Of a stretch of DNA of 5,782 bases, positions 1-5,782 are shown in pieces. Source of the stretch: an uncultured Curvibacter sp. (GTDB lineage Bacteria; Pseudomonadota; Gammaproteobacteria; Burkholderiales; Burkholderiaceae). The first letter of the stretch is position 1, and every line of letters begins with the position of its first letter. The stretch is from positions 1 through 5,782 of the forward strand of contig CAMLNH010000183.1 of assembly GCA_946481355.1 (NCBI GenBank), written 5' to 3'. The translations under genes were made by a program, and so were the position numbers. The notes below the pieces were generated by a model. The model saw nothing but the letters and a program-made list of their open reading frames with translations, searched no databases and had not been told where the DNA came from.

Positions 1-440
1 CGAACCATGTTGTAGGGGTTGGTCGAACCGTGGCTCTTGGCCACGATGTCGGTGATGCCCATGACTTCGAAGATGGCGCGCATCGGGCCACCGGCGATGA
101 TGCCGGTACCCTTGGGAGCGGGTGCCATCATCACGGAGGAGGCACCGTGGCGACCCATCACCTTGTGATGCAGCGTGCCGTTCTTGAGCGTCACCTTGAG
201 CATGTTGCGACGGGCCTCTTCCATGGCCTTCTGCACGGCAGCCGGCACTTCCTTGGATTTGCCCTTGCCCATGCCGACGCGGCCGTCGCCATCACCCACC
301 ACGGTCAGCGCGGCGAAACCCAGGATACGGCCACCCTTGACCACCTTGGTCACGCGGTTGACCGCGATCATCTTCTCGCGCAGGCCGTCTTCAGGACCCT
401 CGGCCCCTTTGCCCTGCATCTTTGCTTGAACTTTAGCCAT
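1..440 (-). CDS. rpsE: 30S ribosomal protein S5 (3' end cut by window edge)
   Basis: S5 is a small-subunit protein near the decoding region that contributes to translational accuracy and contains the spectinomycin-related loop. The visible part is the first 146 codons, starting [12 protein letters not shown]. The S5 family signature begins at about residue 36 ([21 protein letters not shown]), and the N-terminal double-stranded-RNA-binding-like domain continues through [17 protein letters not shown]. The second domain is visible as far as [10 protein letters not shown] at the left edge. Related S5 proteins are about 170 residues, so roughly 25 residues lie outside. The ATG at 440-438 is 17 nt after the rplR stop and is preceded by a modest GGAAT element. 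It is the last gene of the spc order seen here; rpmD, rplO and secY would be expected next. The identification is certain; only the 3' end is missing. Confidence 0.98.
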   Translation of the reverse strand, partial: MAKVQAKMQGKGAEGPEDGLREKMIAVNRVTKVVKGGRILGFAALTVVGDGDGRVGMGKGKSKEVPAAVQKAMEEARRNMLKVTLKNGTLHHKVMGRHGASSVMMAPAPKGTGIIAGGPMRAIFEVMGITDIVAKSHGSTNPYNMV

Positions 441-457
441 TTTGGATTCCGATCTGC

Positions 458-823
458 TTAGAACTGCAAGCCCGCTTCACGGGCGGCATCGGCCAGCGCC
501 TTGACACGGCCGTGGTATGCGAAGCCTGCGCGGTCGAAGGCCACCTTCTCGACGCCGGCGGCCTTGGCCTTCTCGGCGATGCGTTTGCCGATCAGCTGGG
601 CCGCAGCGGCATTGCCGCCCTTGCCCGAGCCGCCCAGCGACTTGCGCACTTCGGCCTCGGCCGTGGAAGCACTGGCCAGAACCTGGGCGCCGTCGCCCGA
701 GATCACGCTGGCGTAGATGTGCAGATTGGTGCGGTTCACGGTCAGACGGGCCACACCCTGCTGGGCGATACGCACACGGGTCTGACGTGCACGGCGAAGA
801 CGCTGCTCTTTTTTGGTCAACAT
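458..823 (-). CDS. rplR: 50S ribosomal protein L18
   Basis: L18 binds 5S rRNA and, with L5, helps place it in the central protuberance of the large subunit. The 121-residue product has the usual family length. It has a very basic N-terminus ([19 protein letters not shown]) and then the L18 core with [16 protein letters not shown], the alanine/glycine-rich stretch [20 protein letters not shown], and the C-terminal [21 protein letters not shown]. The start is well supported: a TAAGGAG Shine-Dalgarno (837-831) lies 7 nt before the ATG, and its TAA is the rplF stop codon, so termination on rplF and initiation on rplR are physically linked. It sits between rplF and rpsE in the conserved spc order. 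Nothing is unusual in sequence or length. Confidence 0.99.
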   Translation of the reverse strand: MLTKKEQRLRRARQTRVRIAQQGVARLTVNRTNLHIYASVISGDGAQVLASASTAEAEVRKSLGGSGKGGNAAAAQLIGKRIAEKAKAAGVEKVAFDRAGFAYHGRVKALADAAREAGLQF

Positions 824-834
824 GATGCAGCTCC

Positions 835-1368
835 TTACTTCTTCTTGGTCTCTTTGATCGTGACCGTCTCATCCGAATAACGGATGCCCTTGCCCTTGTA
901 AGGCTCGGGAGGACGGACCGCACGGATTTCCGCGGCGATCTGGCCGACGCGCTGGCGATCGGCACCCTTGATCACGATTTCGGTCGGGGCCGGGGTAGCC
1001 ACCGTGATGCCAGCGGGCATCTCGATGTTCACCGGGTGGGAGTAACCCACGGCCAGGTTGAGCTTGGCGCCGGCGGCCTGGGCCTTGTAGCCCACGCCGA
1101 TCAGGCTCAGCTTCTTCTCGAAGCCCTTGCTGACGCCGACCACCATGTTGTTCACCAGCTGACGCATGGTGCCGCTCATGGCATTGGCTTCACGGGAGTC
1201 ATTCACGGGGGCGAAGCTCAGCTTGCCACCCTCGTTGCTGATCTTGACCAGAGCGGACTGGGCCAGCGACAGCGTGCCACCGGCACCCTTGACGCTGATC
1301 TGGTCGGCCTTGATCGACACATCCACCCCGGTCGGGATGGCAACAGGCATTTTTCCTACGCGCGACAT
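835..1368 (-). CDS. rplF: 50S ribosomal protein L6
   Basis: L6 binds 23S rRNA near the sarcin-ricin loop and the base of the L7/L12 stalk, where elongation factors act. The product is 177 residues, the same as in E. coli. It starts [15 protein letters not shown], contains two tandem L6 folds, and carries the family signature PEPYKGKGI at residues 154-162, followed by the lysine-rich tail KETKKK. The ATG at 1368 is preceded by a strong GAGGAGA Shine-Dalgarno, and the gene begins 21 nt after the rpsH stop. Its own stop codon is part of the rplR ribosome-binding site. It is an ordinary member of the spc operon. Confidence 0.99.
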   Translation of the reverse strand: MSRVGKMPVAIPTGVDVSIKADQISVKGAGGTLSLAQSALVKISNEGGKLSFAPVNDSREANAMSGTMRQLVNNMVVGVSKGFEKKLSLIGVGYKAQAAGAKLNLAVGYSHPVNIEMPAGITVATPAPTEIVIKGADRQRVGQIAAEIRAVRPPEPYKGKGIRYSDETVTIKETKKK

Positions 1369-1389
1369 TTCAGTGTTCTCCTCAATGCC

Positions 1390-1785
1390 TTAGGCCACGT
1401 AGCACAGCACTTCGCCGCCGACACCGGTGGCGCGCGCCTTGCGATCGGTCATGACGCCCTTGGGGGTCGTCACGATGGCCACGCCCAGACCGTTCTGGAC
1501 CTGGGGAATGGCGTCACGGCCCTTGTACACGCGCAGGCCGGGACGGCTCACGCGCTCGATACGCTCGATCACCGGGCGACCGGCGTAGTACTTCAGGGCA
1601 ATTTCCAGCTCGGACTTGCCACCTTCGGTCTTCACCTGGAAGCCGTCGATGTAGCCCTCGTCCTTCAGCACCTGGGCGATGGCAACCTTCACCTTGGAAG
1701 AAGGCACCGACACCGAGGTCTTGGCCACCATCTGCGCGTTACGGATACGCGTCAGCAGGTCGGCGATGGGATCACTCATGCTCAT
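1390..1785 (-). CDS. rpsH: 30S ribosomal protein S8
   Basis: S8 is a primary 16S rRNA-binding protein that organises the central domain of the small subunit. In E. coli it is also the translational repressor of the spc operon, acting on the mRNA around the rplE start. The product is 131 residues, starting [18 protein letters not shown] and ending with the C-terminal rRNA-binding signature [20 protein letters not shown] (residues 99-118) and the terminal CYVA. Two in-frame ATGs are present, at 1785 and 1779. The first is chosen because a CAGGAGA Shine-Dalgarno is correctly spaced for it and the MSM N-terminus matches E. coli S8 (MSMQDPIAD). The gene starts 14 nt after the rpsN stop. Confidence 0.99.
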   Translation of the reverse strand: MSMSDPIADLLTRIRNAQMVAKTSVSVPSSKVKVAIAQVLKDEGYIDGFQVKTEGGKSELEIALKYYAGRPVIERIERVSRPGLRVYKGRDAIPQVQNGLGVAIVTTPKGVMTDRKARATGVGGEVLCYVA

Positions 1786-1799
1786 CTCTAATCTCCTGC

Positions 1800-2105
1800 T
1801 TACCAGCTGGCCTTGGTGACACCAGGGATGTCACCGGCGAAAGCCATCTCACGGATCTTGGCGCGGGCCAGACCGAACTGGCGGAACGTGCCACGCGGAC
1901 GACCGGTGATGGCACAGCGGTTGCGCTGACGGGTCGGGTTGGCGTTGCGCGGGAGCTTCTGCAGGCCCAGACGGGCGGCTGCACGCTCTTCATCGCTGCG
2001 CTTCATGTCGCTGGCGATGGCCTTGAGTTCCGCGTGTTTCTTCGCGTACTTGGCGACCAGTTTTTCTCGCTTGAGCTCGCGCTCGATCAAAGCTACTTTA
2101 GCCAC
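1800..2105 (-). CDS. rpsN: 30S ribosomal protein S14 (long, zinc-free type)
   Basis: S14 assembles late into the head of the small subunit. The product is 101 residues, the length of the long C-minus form found in proteobacteria. It has a single cysteine (Cys64 in [11 protein letters not shown]), so the CxxC pairs of the short zinc-binding S14 are absent. The C-terminus [19 protein letters not shown], ending KASW, is the conserved rRNA-binding part. The start codon is GTG (2105-2103), giving [11 protein letters not shown], which aligns with the E. coli MAKQSMKAREV start; no ATG lies nearby in frame. A TGAGGTGA Shine-Dalgarno just upstream contains the TGA stop of rplE, which points to coupling. 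This is the only non-ATG start among the r-protein genes here. Confidence 0.98.
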   Translation of the reverse strand: MAKVALIERELKREKLVAKYAKKHAELKAIASDMKRSDEERAAARLGLQKLPRNANPTRQRNRCAITGRPRGTFRQFGLARAKIREMAFAGDIPGVTKASW

Positions 2106-2113
2106 AGGTCACC

Positions 2114-2653
2114 TCAGTTCTTGAAGGGGAATTTGAAGCCGGCGAGCAGTGCTTTGCACTCTTCGTCCGTCTTGGCCGTCGTCGTGATGCTGATGTTCAG
2201 ACCACGCAGGGCATCCACCTTGTCGTATTCGATTTCGGGGAAGATGATCTGTTCTTTGACGCCGATGTTGTAGTTGCCGCGGCCGTCGAAGGCGCGGCCG
2301 GAAATACCACGGAAGTCACGCACGCGCGGCAGGGCCACGGTCACGAAACGGTCCAGGAATTCGTACATCTGCACGCCGCGCAGGGTCACCATGCAGCCGA
2401 TGGCCTGCTGTTCGCGGATCTTGAAACCGGCGATGGCCTTCTTGGCCTTGGTCACGACGGGCTTCTGGCCGGCGATCTTGGTCAGGTCGCCGACGGCGTT
2501 GTCCATGACCTTCTTGTCGGCGACGGCCTCGCTCACACCCATGTTCAGGGTGATCTTGGTCAGGCGCGGCACCTGCATGGGCGACTTGTAGCCGAACTTG
2601 GCGGTCAACTCGGGGACCACCTTCTCACGATAATGTTGTTGCAGACGTGCCAT
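2114..2653 (-). CDS. rplE: 50S ribosomal protein L5
   Basis: L5 binds 5S rRNA and contacts the P-site tRNA from the central protuberance. The product is 179 residues, identical in length to E. coli L5. Landmarks in order are [16 protein letters not shown], the [12 protein letters not shown] segment (residues 29-40), the family signature [17 protein letters not shown] (57-73), the [22 protein letters not shown] loop region (114-135), and the C-terminal [15 protein letters not shown]. The ATG is 2 nt after the rplX stop, and its AAGGTGG Shine-Dalgarno lies inside the last codons of rplX, so the two genes are probably translationally coupled. In E. coli this junction is the S8 repressor target; a small hairpin around the start codon here is listed separately. 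Confidence 0.99.
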   Translation of the reverse strand: MARLQQHYREKVVPELTAKFGYKSPMQVPRLTKITLNMGVSEAVADKKVMDNAVGDLTKIAGQKPVVTKAKKAIAGFKIREQQAIGCMVTLRGVQMYEFLDRFVTVALPRVRDFRGISGRAFDGRGNYNIGVKEQIIFPEIEYDKVDALRGLNISITTTAKTDEECKALLAGFKFPFKN

Positions 2654-2664
2654 GGTTATGCCAC
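2647..2664 (-). promoter_or_regulatory. Possible start-codon hairpin at rplX-rplE junction
   Basis: On the mRNA strand the segment reads GUGGCAUAACCAUGGCAC. Its ends pair as GUG/CAC, followed by a G-G mismatch and then CAU/AUG around the loop AACC. The rplE AUG therefore forms the 3' side of the inner stem, and part of the Shine-Dalgarno (AAGGUGG) lies in the 5' arm. The stem is short. The position matches the place where S8 represses the spc operon in E. coli, which is why it is recorded. I have not shown that it has the conserved S8-binding internal loop, and the pairing could be chance. Confidence 0.25.
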
Positions 2665-2976
2665 CTTGATTTCTTCGCCGCTGGACTTGTAGACGCGCAC
2701 GCGCTTGCCGTCAGCCAGAAGCTTGATGCCGACGCGGTCGGCCTTGCCGGTGGCGGCATTGAAGATCGCCACATTGGACTGGTGGATGGGCATGGACTTC
2801 TCCACAATGCCGCCGGTCGTACCCTTCATGGGGTTGGGCTTGGTGTGCTTCTTCACCAGGTTCACACCCTCGACCACCACATGGGTCTCATCCTTGCGCA
2901 GAGCGACCTTGCCGCGCTTGCCCTTGTCACGCCCGGTGAGGACGATGATTTCGTCGCCTTTGCGAATCTTGTTCAT
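2656..2976 (-). CDS. rplX: 50S ribosomal protein L24
   Basis: L24 is an early assembly protein that binds the 5' domain of 23S rRNA and sits near the exit of the peptide tunnel. The product is 106 residues, close to the 104 of E. coli. It begins [20 protein letters not shown], and the KOW motif spans about residues 6-32 ([19 protein letters not shown] and onward). The [19 protein letters not shown] stretch and the tail SGEEIKVA follow, as in other L24 proteins. The ATG at 2976 is 9 nt after the rplN stop, with an AAGGA Shine-Dalgarno that overlaps that stop codon. Second gene of the spc operon. Confidence 0.99.
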   Translation of the reverse strand: MNKIRKGDEIIVLTGRDKGKRGKVALRKDETHVVVEGVNLVKKHTKPNPMKGTTGGIVEKSMPIHQSNVAIFNAATGKADRVGIKLLADGKRVRVYKSSGEEIKVA

Positions 2977-2985
2977 GGCGTGTCC

Positions 2986-3354
2986 TTAGAGAACTTCGGG
3001 AGCCAGGGACACGATCTTCATGAACTTCTCGGTACGCAGTTCACGCGTGACCGGGCCGAAGATGCGGGTGCCGATCGGCTCCAGCTTGTTGTTGAGCAGC
3101 ACGGCGGCATTGCCGTCGAACTTGACCAGGGAGCCATCACCGCGGCGGATGCCCTTGGCGGTGCGGACGACCACAGCGCTGTAGACCTCGCCCTTCTTGA
3201 CGCGGCCACGCGGAGCGGCTTCCTTGATGCTCACCTTGATGATGTCGCCAACACTGGCGTAGCGACGCTTGGAACCGCCGAGCACCTTGATGCACAAAAC
3301 GGACTTCGCGCCGGTGTTGTCGGCGACTTCTAACCGAGATTCAGTCTGGATCAT
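2986..3354 (-). CDS. rplN: 50S ribosomal protein L14
   Basis: L14 binds 23S rRNA at the subunit interface, takes part in inter-subunit bridges and is the docking site for the silencing factor RsfS. The product is 122 residues (family usually 122-123). It starts [20 protein letters not shown], has the L14 signature from Ala60 ([16 protein letters not shown] onward) to about residue 87, and ends [12 protein letters not shown]. The frame stays open upstream to an ATG at 3375, but the start at 3354 gives the universally conserved MIQ N-terminus and has a GGGA element about 9 nt before it. It is the first gene of the spc operon. A promoter and a leader of about 128 nt lie upstream, and glpD rather than rpsQ is the gene before it. 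Confidence 0.99.
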   Translation of the reverse strand: MIQTESRLEVADNTGAKSVLCIKVLGGSKRRYASVGDIIKVSIKEAAPRGRVKKGEVYSAVVVRTAKGIRRGDGSLVKFDGNAAVLLNNKLEPIGTRIFGPVTRELRTEKFMKIVSLAPEVL

Positions 3355-3482
3355 TTCAATATTCCCAACTTGCACCGGATGGCGCCTGGGGCAACCAACC
3401 GGTCAGTCTTGGGCCCGTCGTCCACGGCGCGAACCACTCGCACCGCTTTTGCTGGGCAGAAACCTCGCCTTTTCAAGCGAAG
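3355..3482 (-). other. Predicted 5' leader of the spc transcript
   Basis: This stretch lies between the inferred transcription start near 3482 and the rplN ATG and contains no supported gene. Two stem-loops are visible on the transcribed strand. At 3444-3426, GGUGCGA pairs with UCGCGCC over a 5-nt loop. At 3485-3454, CUUCGC pairs with GCGAGG over an 8-nt loop, flanked by GGGC/GCCC with a bulge. Neither is followed by a clean U-tract, so they are not obvious terminators; they may be leader structure or chance in G/C-rich DNA. The leader boundaries are inferred from promoter spacing. Confidence 0.4.
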
Positions 3483-3488
3483 CCCGCA

Positions 3489-3517
3489 ATTGTGCCAAAG
3501 ATTCAGGGGGGCGTCAA
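3489..3517 (-). promoter_or_regulatory. Sigma70-type promoter for the spc ribosomal operon
   Basis: On the minus strand a -35 hexamer TTGACG (3517-3512, 5 of 6 matches to consensus) is followed by a 17-nt spacer and a -10 hexamer CACAAT (3494-3489, 4 of 6 matches). TGG precedes the -10 box, giving an extended TGn element. The bases after the -10 box, TGCGGGC, form a G/C-rich discriminator, as is common at promoters under stringent control. Transcription should start near 3482. The -35 box contains the glpD stop codon TGA (3516-3514), so the promoter begins inside the end of glpD. Spacing, motif quality and position before rplN make this a strong prediction, not yet measured. Confidence 0.75.
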
Positions 3518-5094
3518 GCGTCTTGTTCGGACGGCCAACGCAAATAGTCCTGGGCCAGGGCCAGAAAGGCAACCAGGGCCGGGTCCCGGCCCGTCTCTTC
3601 TTCCAGGATGCGGGCCACGACTGGGGCGACATCGGCCGCCAGCGCGGCATCCAGAAAGAGCAGGCGGGACCGCCGGGCAAGAACATCCTCGACAGTCAGC
3701 GCATACTCATACTTGGCTGCAAAGCGCACCATGGCTGCTGTCAAGCCGGGGGCCAGCTCCTCCCCGTGCCCGTGCAGGTCCGCCAGGGCGGACGCCTCCG
3801 CGCCATATAAATGCGCGCCGGGTGCCGCCGCCACCCCGGGGCCAGCCGGCGCTTCGGCAGGTGGCGCCCCGACCAGACGCAGGGAATCACTCACGCCGGC
3901 AGGCCGCTGCGGCAGCAGGCCCGAGCGCATGCAGCGTTCCAGCACATCCTCGGCCATGGCGCGATAGGTCGTCCATTTGCCGCCTGTCACGGTCACCAGA
4001 CCGCTGGCCCCCACCACCACGGTGTGCTCGCGGCTGATGCTGCCGGTGTCGGCATCCTCGCCGGCCGGGCGCACCAGAGGCCGCAGGCCCACCCAGATGC
4101 TCAGCACATCGGCCGGGCCGGGCGCGCGCGCCAGGTAGCGGCCCGCCTCGCCCAGGATGAAATCGAGCTCGGCACGCAGCGGCCGCGGCTCGCGCGGCAG
4201 ATCACTGCGTGGCGTGTCCGTGGTCCCCAGCACCAGCTTGCCCAGCCAGGGCACGGCAAACAGCACCCGGCCATCGGCCGTCTTGGGCACCAGCAGTGCA
4301 TGCTCACCCGGCAGAAAGGATCGGTCCACCACCACGTGCACGCCCTGGCTCGGCGCCACCATGGGTGTGACCGTCTTGCCCTGGCCCGCTCCGTCCATCT
4401 GGCGCAAGCCATCCACCCAGACGCCTGCGGCGTTGACAACGCAGCGAGCGCGCACTTCATAAATTCGCCCCCCCACTGCGTCGCGGCAACGCAGACCGAC
4501 CAGGCGGGTATGGTCGTGCAGCAGCTCGGTGACCGGACAGTAATTGAGCAACAGCGCCCCTTCGCGTGCCGCCGTGCGTGCCAGCGCGATGGCCAGGCGC
4601 GCATCGTCGAACTGGCCATCCCAATATTGAACACCGCCGCTCAGGCCCTCGGCCTGCAGGCGCGGCAGGGCCGCCAACGCCTCGGCGCGGTTCAGGAAAC
4701 GCGTATCGCCCAGGCCTGCGCGGCCGGCCAGCAGGTCGTAGAGCTTGAGGCCGATGCCGTAGAAGGGCGTCTGCCACCAGGCATAGGACGGCATGATGAA
4801 AGACAGGCGCGACGCCAGGTGCGGCGCATTGGCCAGCACCGTGCTGCGCTCGTGCAGCGCCTCGCGCACCAGCGCGATATTGCCCTGGGCCAGGTAACGC
4901 ACGCCGCCGTGCAGCAGCTTGGTCGAGCGCGAGGAGGTACCGCCCGCGAAGTCATGCGACTCCAGCAGCAGCACCGAATAACCGCGTGCCGCGGCATCGA
5001 GCGCCACACCCAGGCCGGTGGCGCCACCACCGACCACGGCCAGATCCCAGGTCTGCGGTTCGGCCAGACGGGCCAGAAGTTGTGCGCGATGCAT
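3514..5094 (-). CDS. glpD: FAD-dependent glycerol-3-phosphate dehydrogenase
   Basis: GlpD oxidises sn-glycerol 3-phosphate to dihydroxyacetone phosphate and passes electrons to the quinone pool; it is a peripheral inner-membrane enzyme. The 526-residue product has the N-terminal Rossmann dinucleotide site VVGGGATGLG (residues 20-29) with the ribose-binding acid Glu45. The family hallmark TSSRSTKLLHGGVRYL follows at 53-68. Further along come LVLGTTDTPRSDLP, the IWVGLRPLVRPAGED stretch, and TVTGGKWTTYRAMAEDVL near the FAD/substrate site. The C-terminal domain ends with YEYALTVEDVLARRSRLLFLDA, typical of this family. An alanine/proline-rich linker (GAPPAEAPAGPGVAAAPGA) precedes it. I place the start at ATG 5094 (MHRAQLLARL). 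A TTG at 5109 would add five residues, but it abuts the terminator U-tract and has no Shine-Dalgarno; the ATG itself has only a weak GAG. The solute-binding protein gene upstream supports a glycerol role. Confidence 0.95.
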   Translation of the reverse strand: MHRAQLLARLAEPQTWDLAVVGGGATGLGVALDAAARGYSVLLLESHDFAGGTSSRSTKLLHGGVRYLAQGNIALVREALHERSTVLANAPHLASRLSFIMPSYAWWQTPFYGIGLKLYDLLAGRAGLGDTRFLNRAEALAALPRLQAEGLSGGVQYWDGQFDDARLAIALARTAAREGALLLNYCPVTELLHDHTRLVGLRCRDAVGGRIYEVRARCVVNAAGVWVDGLRQMDGAGQGKTVTPMVAPSQGVHVVVDRSFLPGEHALLVPKTADGRVLFAVPWLGKLVLGTTDTPRSDLPREPRPLRAELDFILGEAGRYLARAPGPADVLSIWVGLRPLVRPAGEDADTGSISREHTVVVGASGLVTVTGGKWTTYRAMAEDVLERCMRSGLLPQRPAGVSDSLRLVGAPPAEAPAGPGVAAAPGAHLYGAEASALADLHGHGEELAPGLTAAMVRFAAKYEYALTVEDVLARRSRLLFLDAALAADVAPVVARILEEETGRDPALVAFLALAQDYLRWPSEQDA

Positions 5095-5107
5095 GAAGTC
5101 AGAACTC

Positions 5108-5186
5108 AAAAAACAAACCGGACAGGGCGGCCGTGGACTGTTCCGCGCAAGCTTCGTGCCACGGCCGCCGCTGATTGTCCCGGTTT
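5108..5186 (-). terminator. Intrinsic terminator or attenuator between the transporter gene and glpD
   Basis: An 11-bp perfect inner stem (5126-5136 with 5159-5169, GGCGGCCGTGG against CCACGGCCGCC on the plus strand) encloses a 22-nt loop. An outer stem pairs 5115-5124 (AAACCGGACA) with 5176-5186 (TGTCCCGGTTT), with one extra base and a small internal loop. On the minus strand the 3' arm runs directly into TTTGTTTTTT (5117-5108). This is a G/C-rich hairpin followed by a U-tract, oriented to end transcripts from the solute-binding protein gene; the stem starts at the last base of that gene's stop codon. The glpD ATG follows 13 nt after the U-tract, so glpD transcripts probably have to pass through it. 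The large loop is unusual for a simple terminator. Confidence 0.8.
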
Positions 5187-5782
5187 TACCGTACGCGTCC
5201 CGCCTTCCAGGCGTTCAGCAGCTTCTCGTAGGCGATGGTCTCGCCCTTGGGCTTCTCATTGGCCAGCTTCTTCCAGGGCGCCGACTTGTCGGACAGCCAC
5301 TTGTCGTTGCTCTCCTTCTTGTTGAGCTTGGGCGCACAACGGGCCATGCCGGCACGCTCCAGACGGGCCATCACCTGGTCCATCTCATCGGCCAGGTTGT
5401 CCATGGCCTGCTGCGGTGTCTTCTCGCCGGTCACGGCCACGGCCACGTTCTTCCACCACAGCTGCGCGAGCTTCGGGTAGTCGGGCACATTGCCGCCGGT
5501 GGGTGTCCAGGCCACGCGGGCCGGGCTGCGGTAGAACTCCACCAGACCGCCGAGCTTGGGCGCCAGATCGGTCATGGCCTTGCTCTGGATGTCGCTTTCA
5601 CGAATGGGCGTGAGACCGACGATGGTCTTCTTCAGCGAGACGGACTTCGCGGTCACGAACTGCGCGTACAGCCAGGCGGCCGCCGTGCGGTTTGCGTCGT
5701 GCTTCTCGAAGAAGGTCCAGCTGCCCACGTCCTGGTAGCCGTTCTGCATGCCCTGCTTCCAGTAGGGGCCGTTGGGGCCGGG
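5186..5782 (-). CDS. Extracellular solute-binding protein of a glycerol-type ABC transporter, GlpV-like (5' end outside window)
   Basis: The visible 198 codons are the C-terminal part of a periplasmic solute-binding protein; the start and any signal peptide lie beyond the right edge. Landmarks are GPNGPYWKQGMQNGYQDVGS at the edge, AAWLYAQFVTAKSV, the hinge-like VGLTPIRESDI, and KLGGLVEFYRSPARVAWTPT. NVPDYPKLAQLWWKNV and the C-terminal LANEKPKGETIAYEKLLNAW follow. These match, from memory, the large (about 570-580 residue) binding proteins of the GlpSTPQV-type glycerol importer described in Rhizobium, and glpD downstream fits that role. The protein would capture substrate in the periplasm for a membrane permease and ATPase pair encoded upstream. 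A related polyol or sugar as substrate cannot be excluded. The frame is open to the window edge with no break, and the TAA stop is followed at once by a terminator hairpin. Confidence 0.85.
   Translation of the reverse strand, partial: PGPNGPYWKQGMQNGYQDVGSWTFFEKHDANRTAAAWLYAQFVTAKSVSLKKTIVGLTPIRESDIQSKAMTDLAPKLGGLVEFYRSPARVAWTPTGGNVPDYPKLAQLWWKNVAVAVTGEKTPQQAMDNLADEMDQVMARLERAGMARCAPKLNKKESNDKWLSDKSAPWKKLANEKPKGETIAYEKLLNAWKAGRVR

Noticed and set aside
1036..1791. A 251-codon open frame on the plus strand across rplF and rpsH
   Set aside because: It is antisense to two certain ribosomal genes and crosses their boundary. Its His/Gly/Leu/Ala-rich composition mirrors the opposite strand's codons and shows no domain.
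2647..3333. A 228-codon open frame on the plus strand across rplX and rplN
   Set aside because: Antisense shadow of two conserved r-protein genes, with no independent ribosome-binding site or recognisable motif.
3355..3375. A seven-residue N-terminal extension of L14 from an ATG at 3375
   Set aside because: L14 proteins begin at the conserved MIQ, which is encoded at 3354 with a suitable upstream element. The extension would also remove that element from the untranslated leader.
3454..3485. The hairpin after glpD as an intrinsic terminator
   Set aside because: Only a short, interrupted U-run (UUUCU) follows the inner stem, and the structure sits at the inferred start of the spc transcript, where a terminator would block the ribosomal operon.
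3351..3686. A 111-codon minus-strand frame overlapping the 3' end of glpD and the leader
   Set aside because: It overlaps glpD out of frame for about half its length and covers the promoter and leader. Its low-complexity sequence resembles no known protein.
3811..5325. A 504-codon open frame on the plus strand antisense to glpD
   Set aside because: It lies almost wholly opposite a well-conserved glpD and runs into the solute-binding protein gene. Its product is rich in His, Gln, Arg and Ala without recognisable domains, which is the usual antisense shadow of a G/C-rich coding region.
1..5782. Mobile element, CRISPR array, tRNA or phage-like content
   Set aside because: No transposase or integrase-like product, regularly spaced repeats, cloverleaf or attachment-site duplication was seen. 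The window is fully accounted for by the spc operon, glpD and the transporter gene.

Overview
The window reads as chromosomal DNA from a high-GC betaproteobacterium, most likely order Burkholderiales and perhaps a Comamonadaceae-like genus. This rests on the r-protein sequences, the gene order and the strong G/C bias at third codon positions. Every supported gene lies on the minus strand, so transcription runs from right (5782) to left (1).

Right part (3514-5782), glycerol use. The 3' part of a gene for an extracellular solute-binding protein of the glycerol ABC-transporter type (GlpV-like) enters from the right edge. It is followed by glpD, the FAD-dependent glycerol-3-phosphate dehydrogenase. 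Imported glycerol is presumably phosphorylated by a kinase outside the window and then oxidised by GlpD to dihydroxyacetone phosphate. A strong hairpin plus U-tract (5108-5186) separates the two genes and ends only 13 nt before the likely glpD ATG. It looks like an intrinsic terminator or an attenuator.

Junction (3355-3513). No convincing terminator follows glpD. A good sigma70-type promoter (TTGACG, 17-nt spacer, CACAAT, G/C-rich discriminator) is built over the glpD stop codon. It should start a roughly 128-nt leader in front of rplN.

Left part (1-3354), spc operon. The order in the direction of transcription is rplN, rplX, rplE, rpsN, rpsH, rplF, rplR and rpsE, the last cut by the left edge. 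This is the classical spc order. The genes are separated by 2 to 21 nt, and several Shine-Dalgarno sequences overlap the preceding stop codon, as expected for translationally coupled r-protein genes. The S10 cluster, which in many bacteria ends with rpsQ directly upstream of rplN, is not there; glpD occupies that position.

The window holds no tRNA, rRNA, CRISPR, insertion sequence or phage gene that I can see. The coding content is conventional. The points of interest are the regulatory junctions and the placement of a ribosomal operon directly behind a glycerol catabolic unit. I found no evidence of an undescribed multi-gene system.
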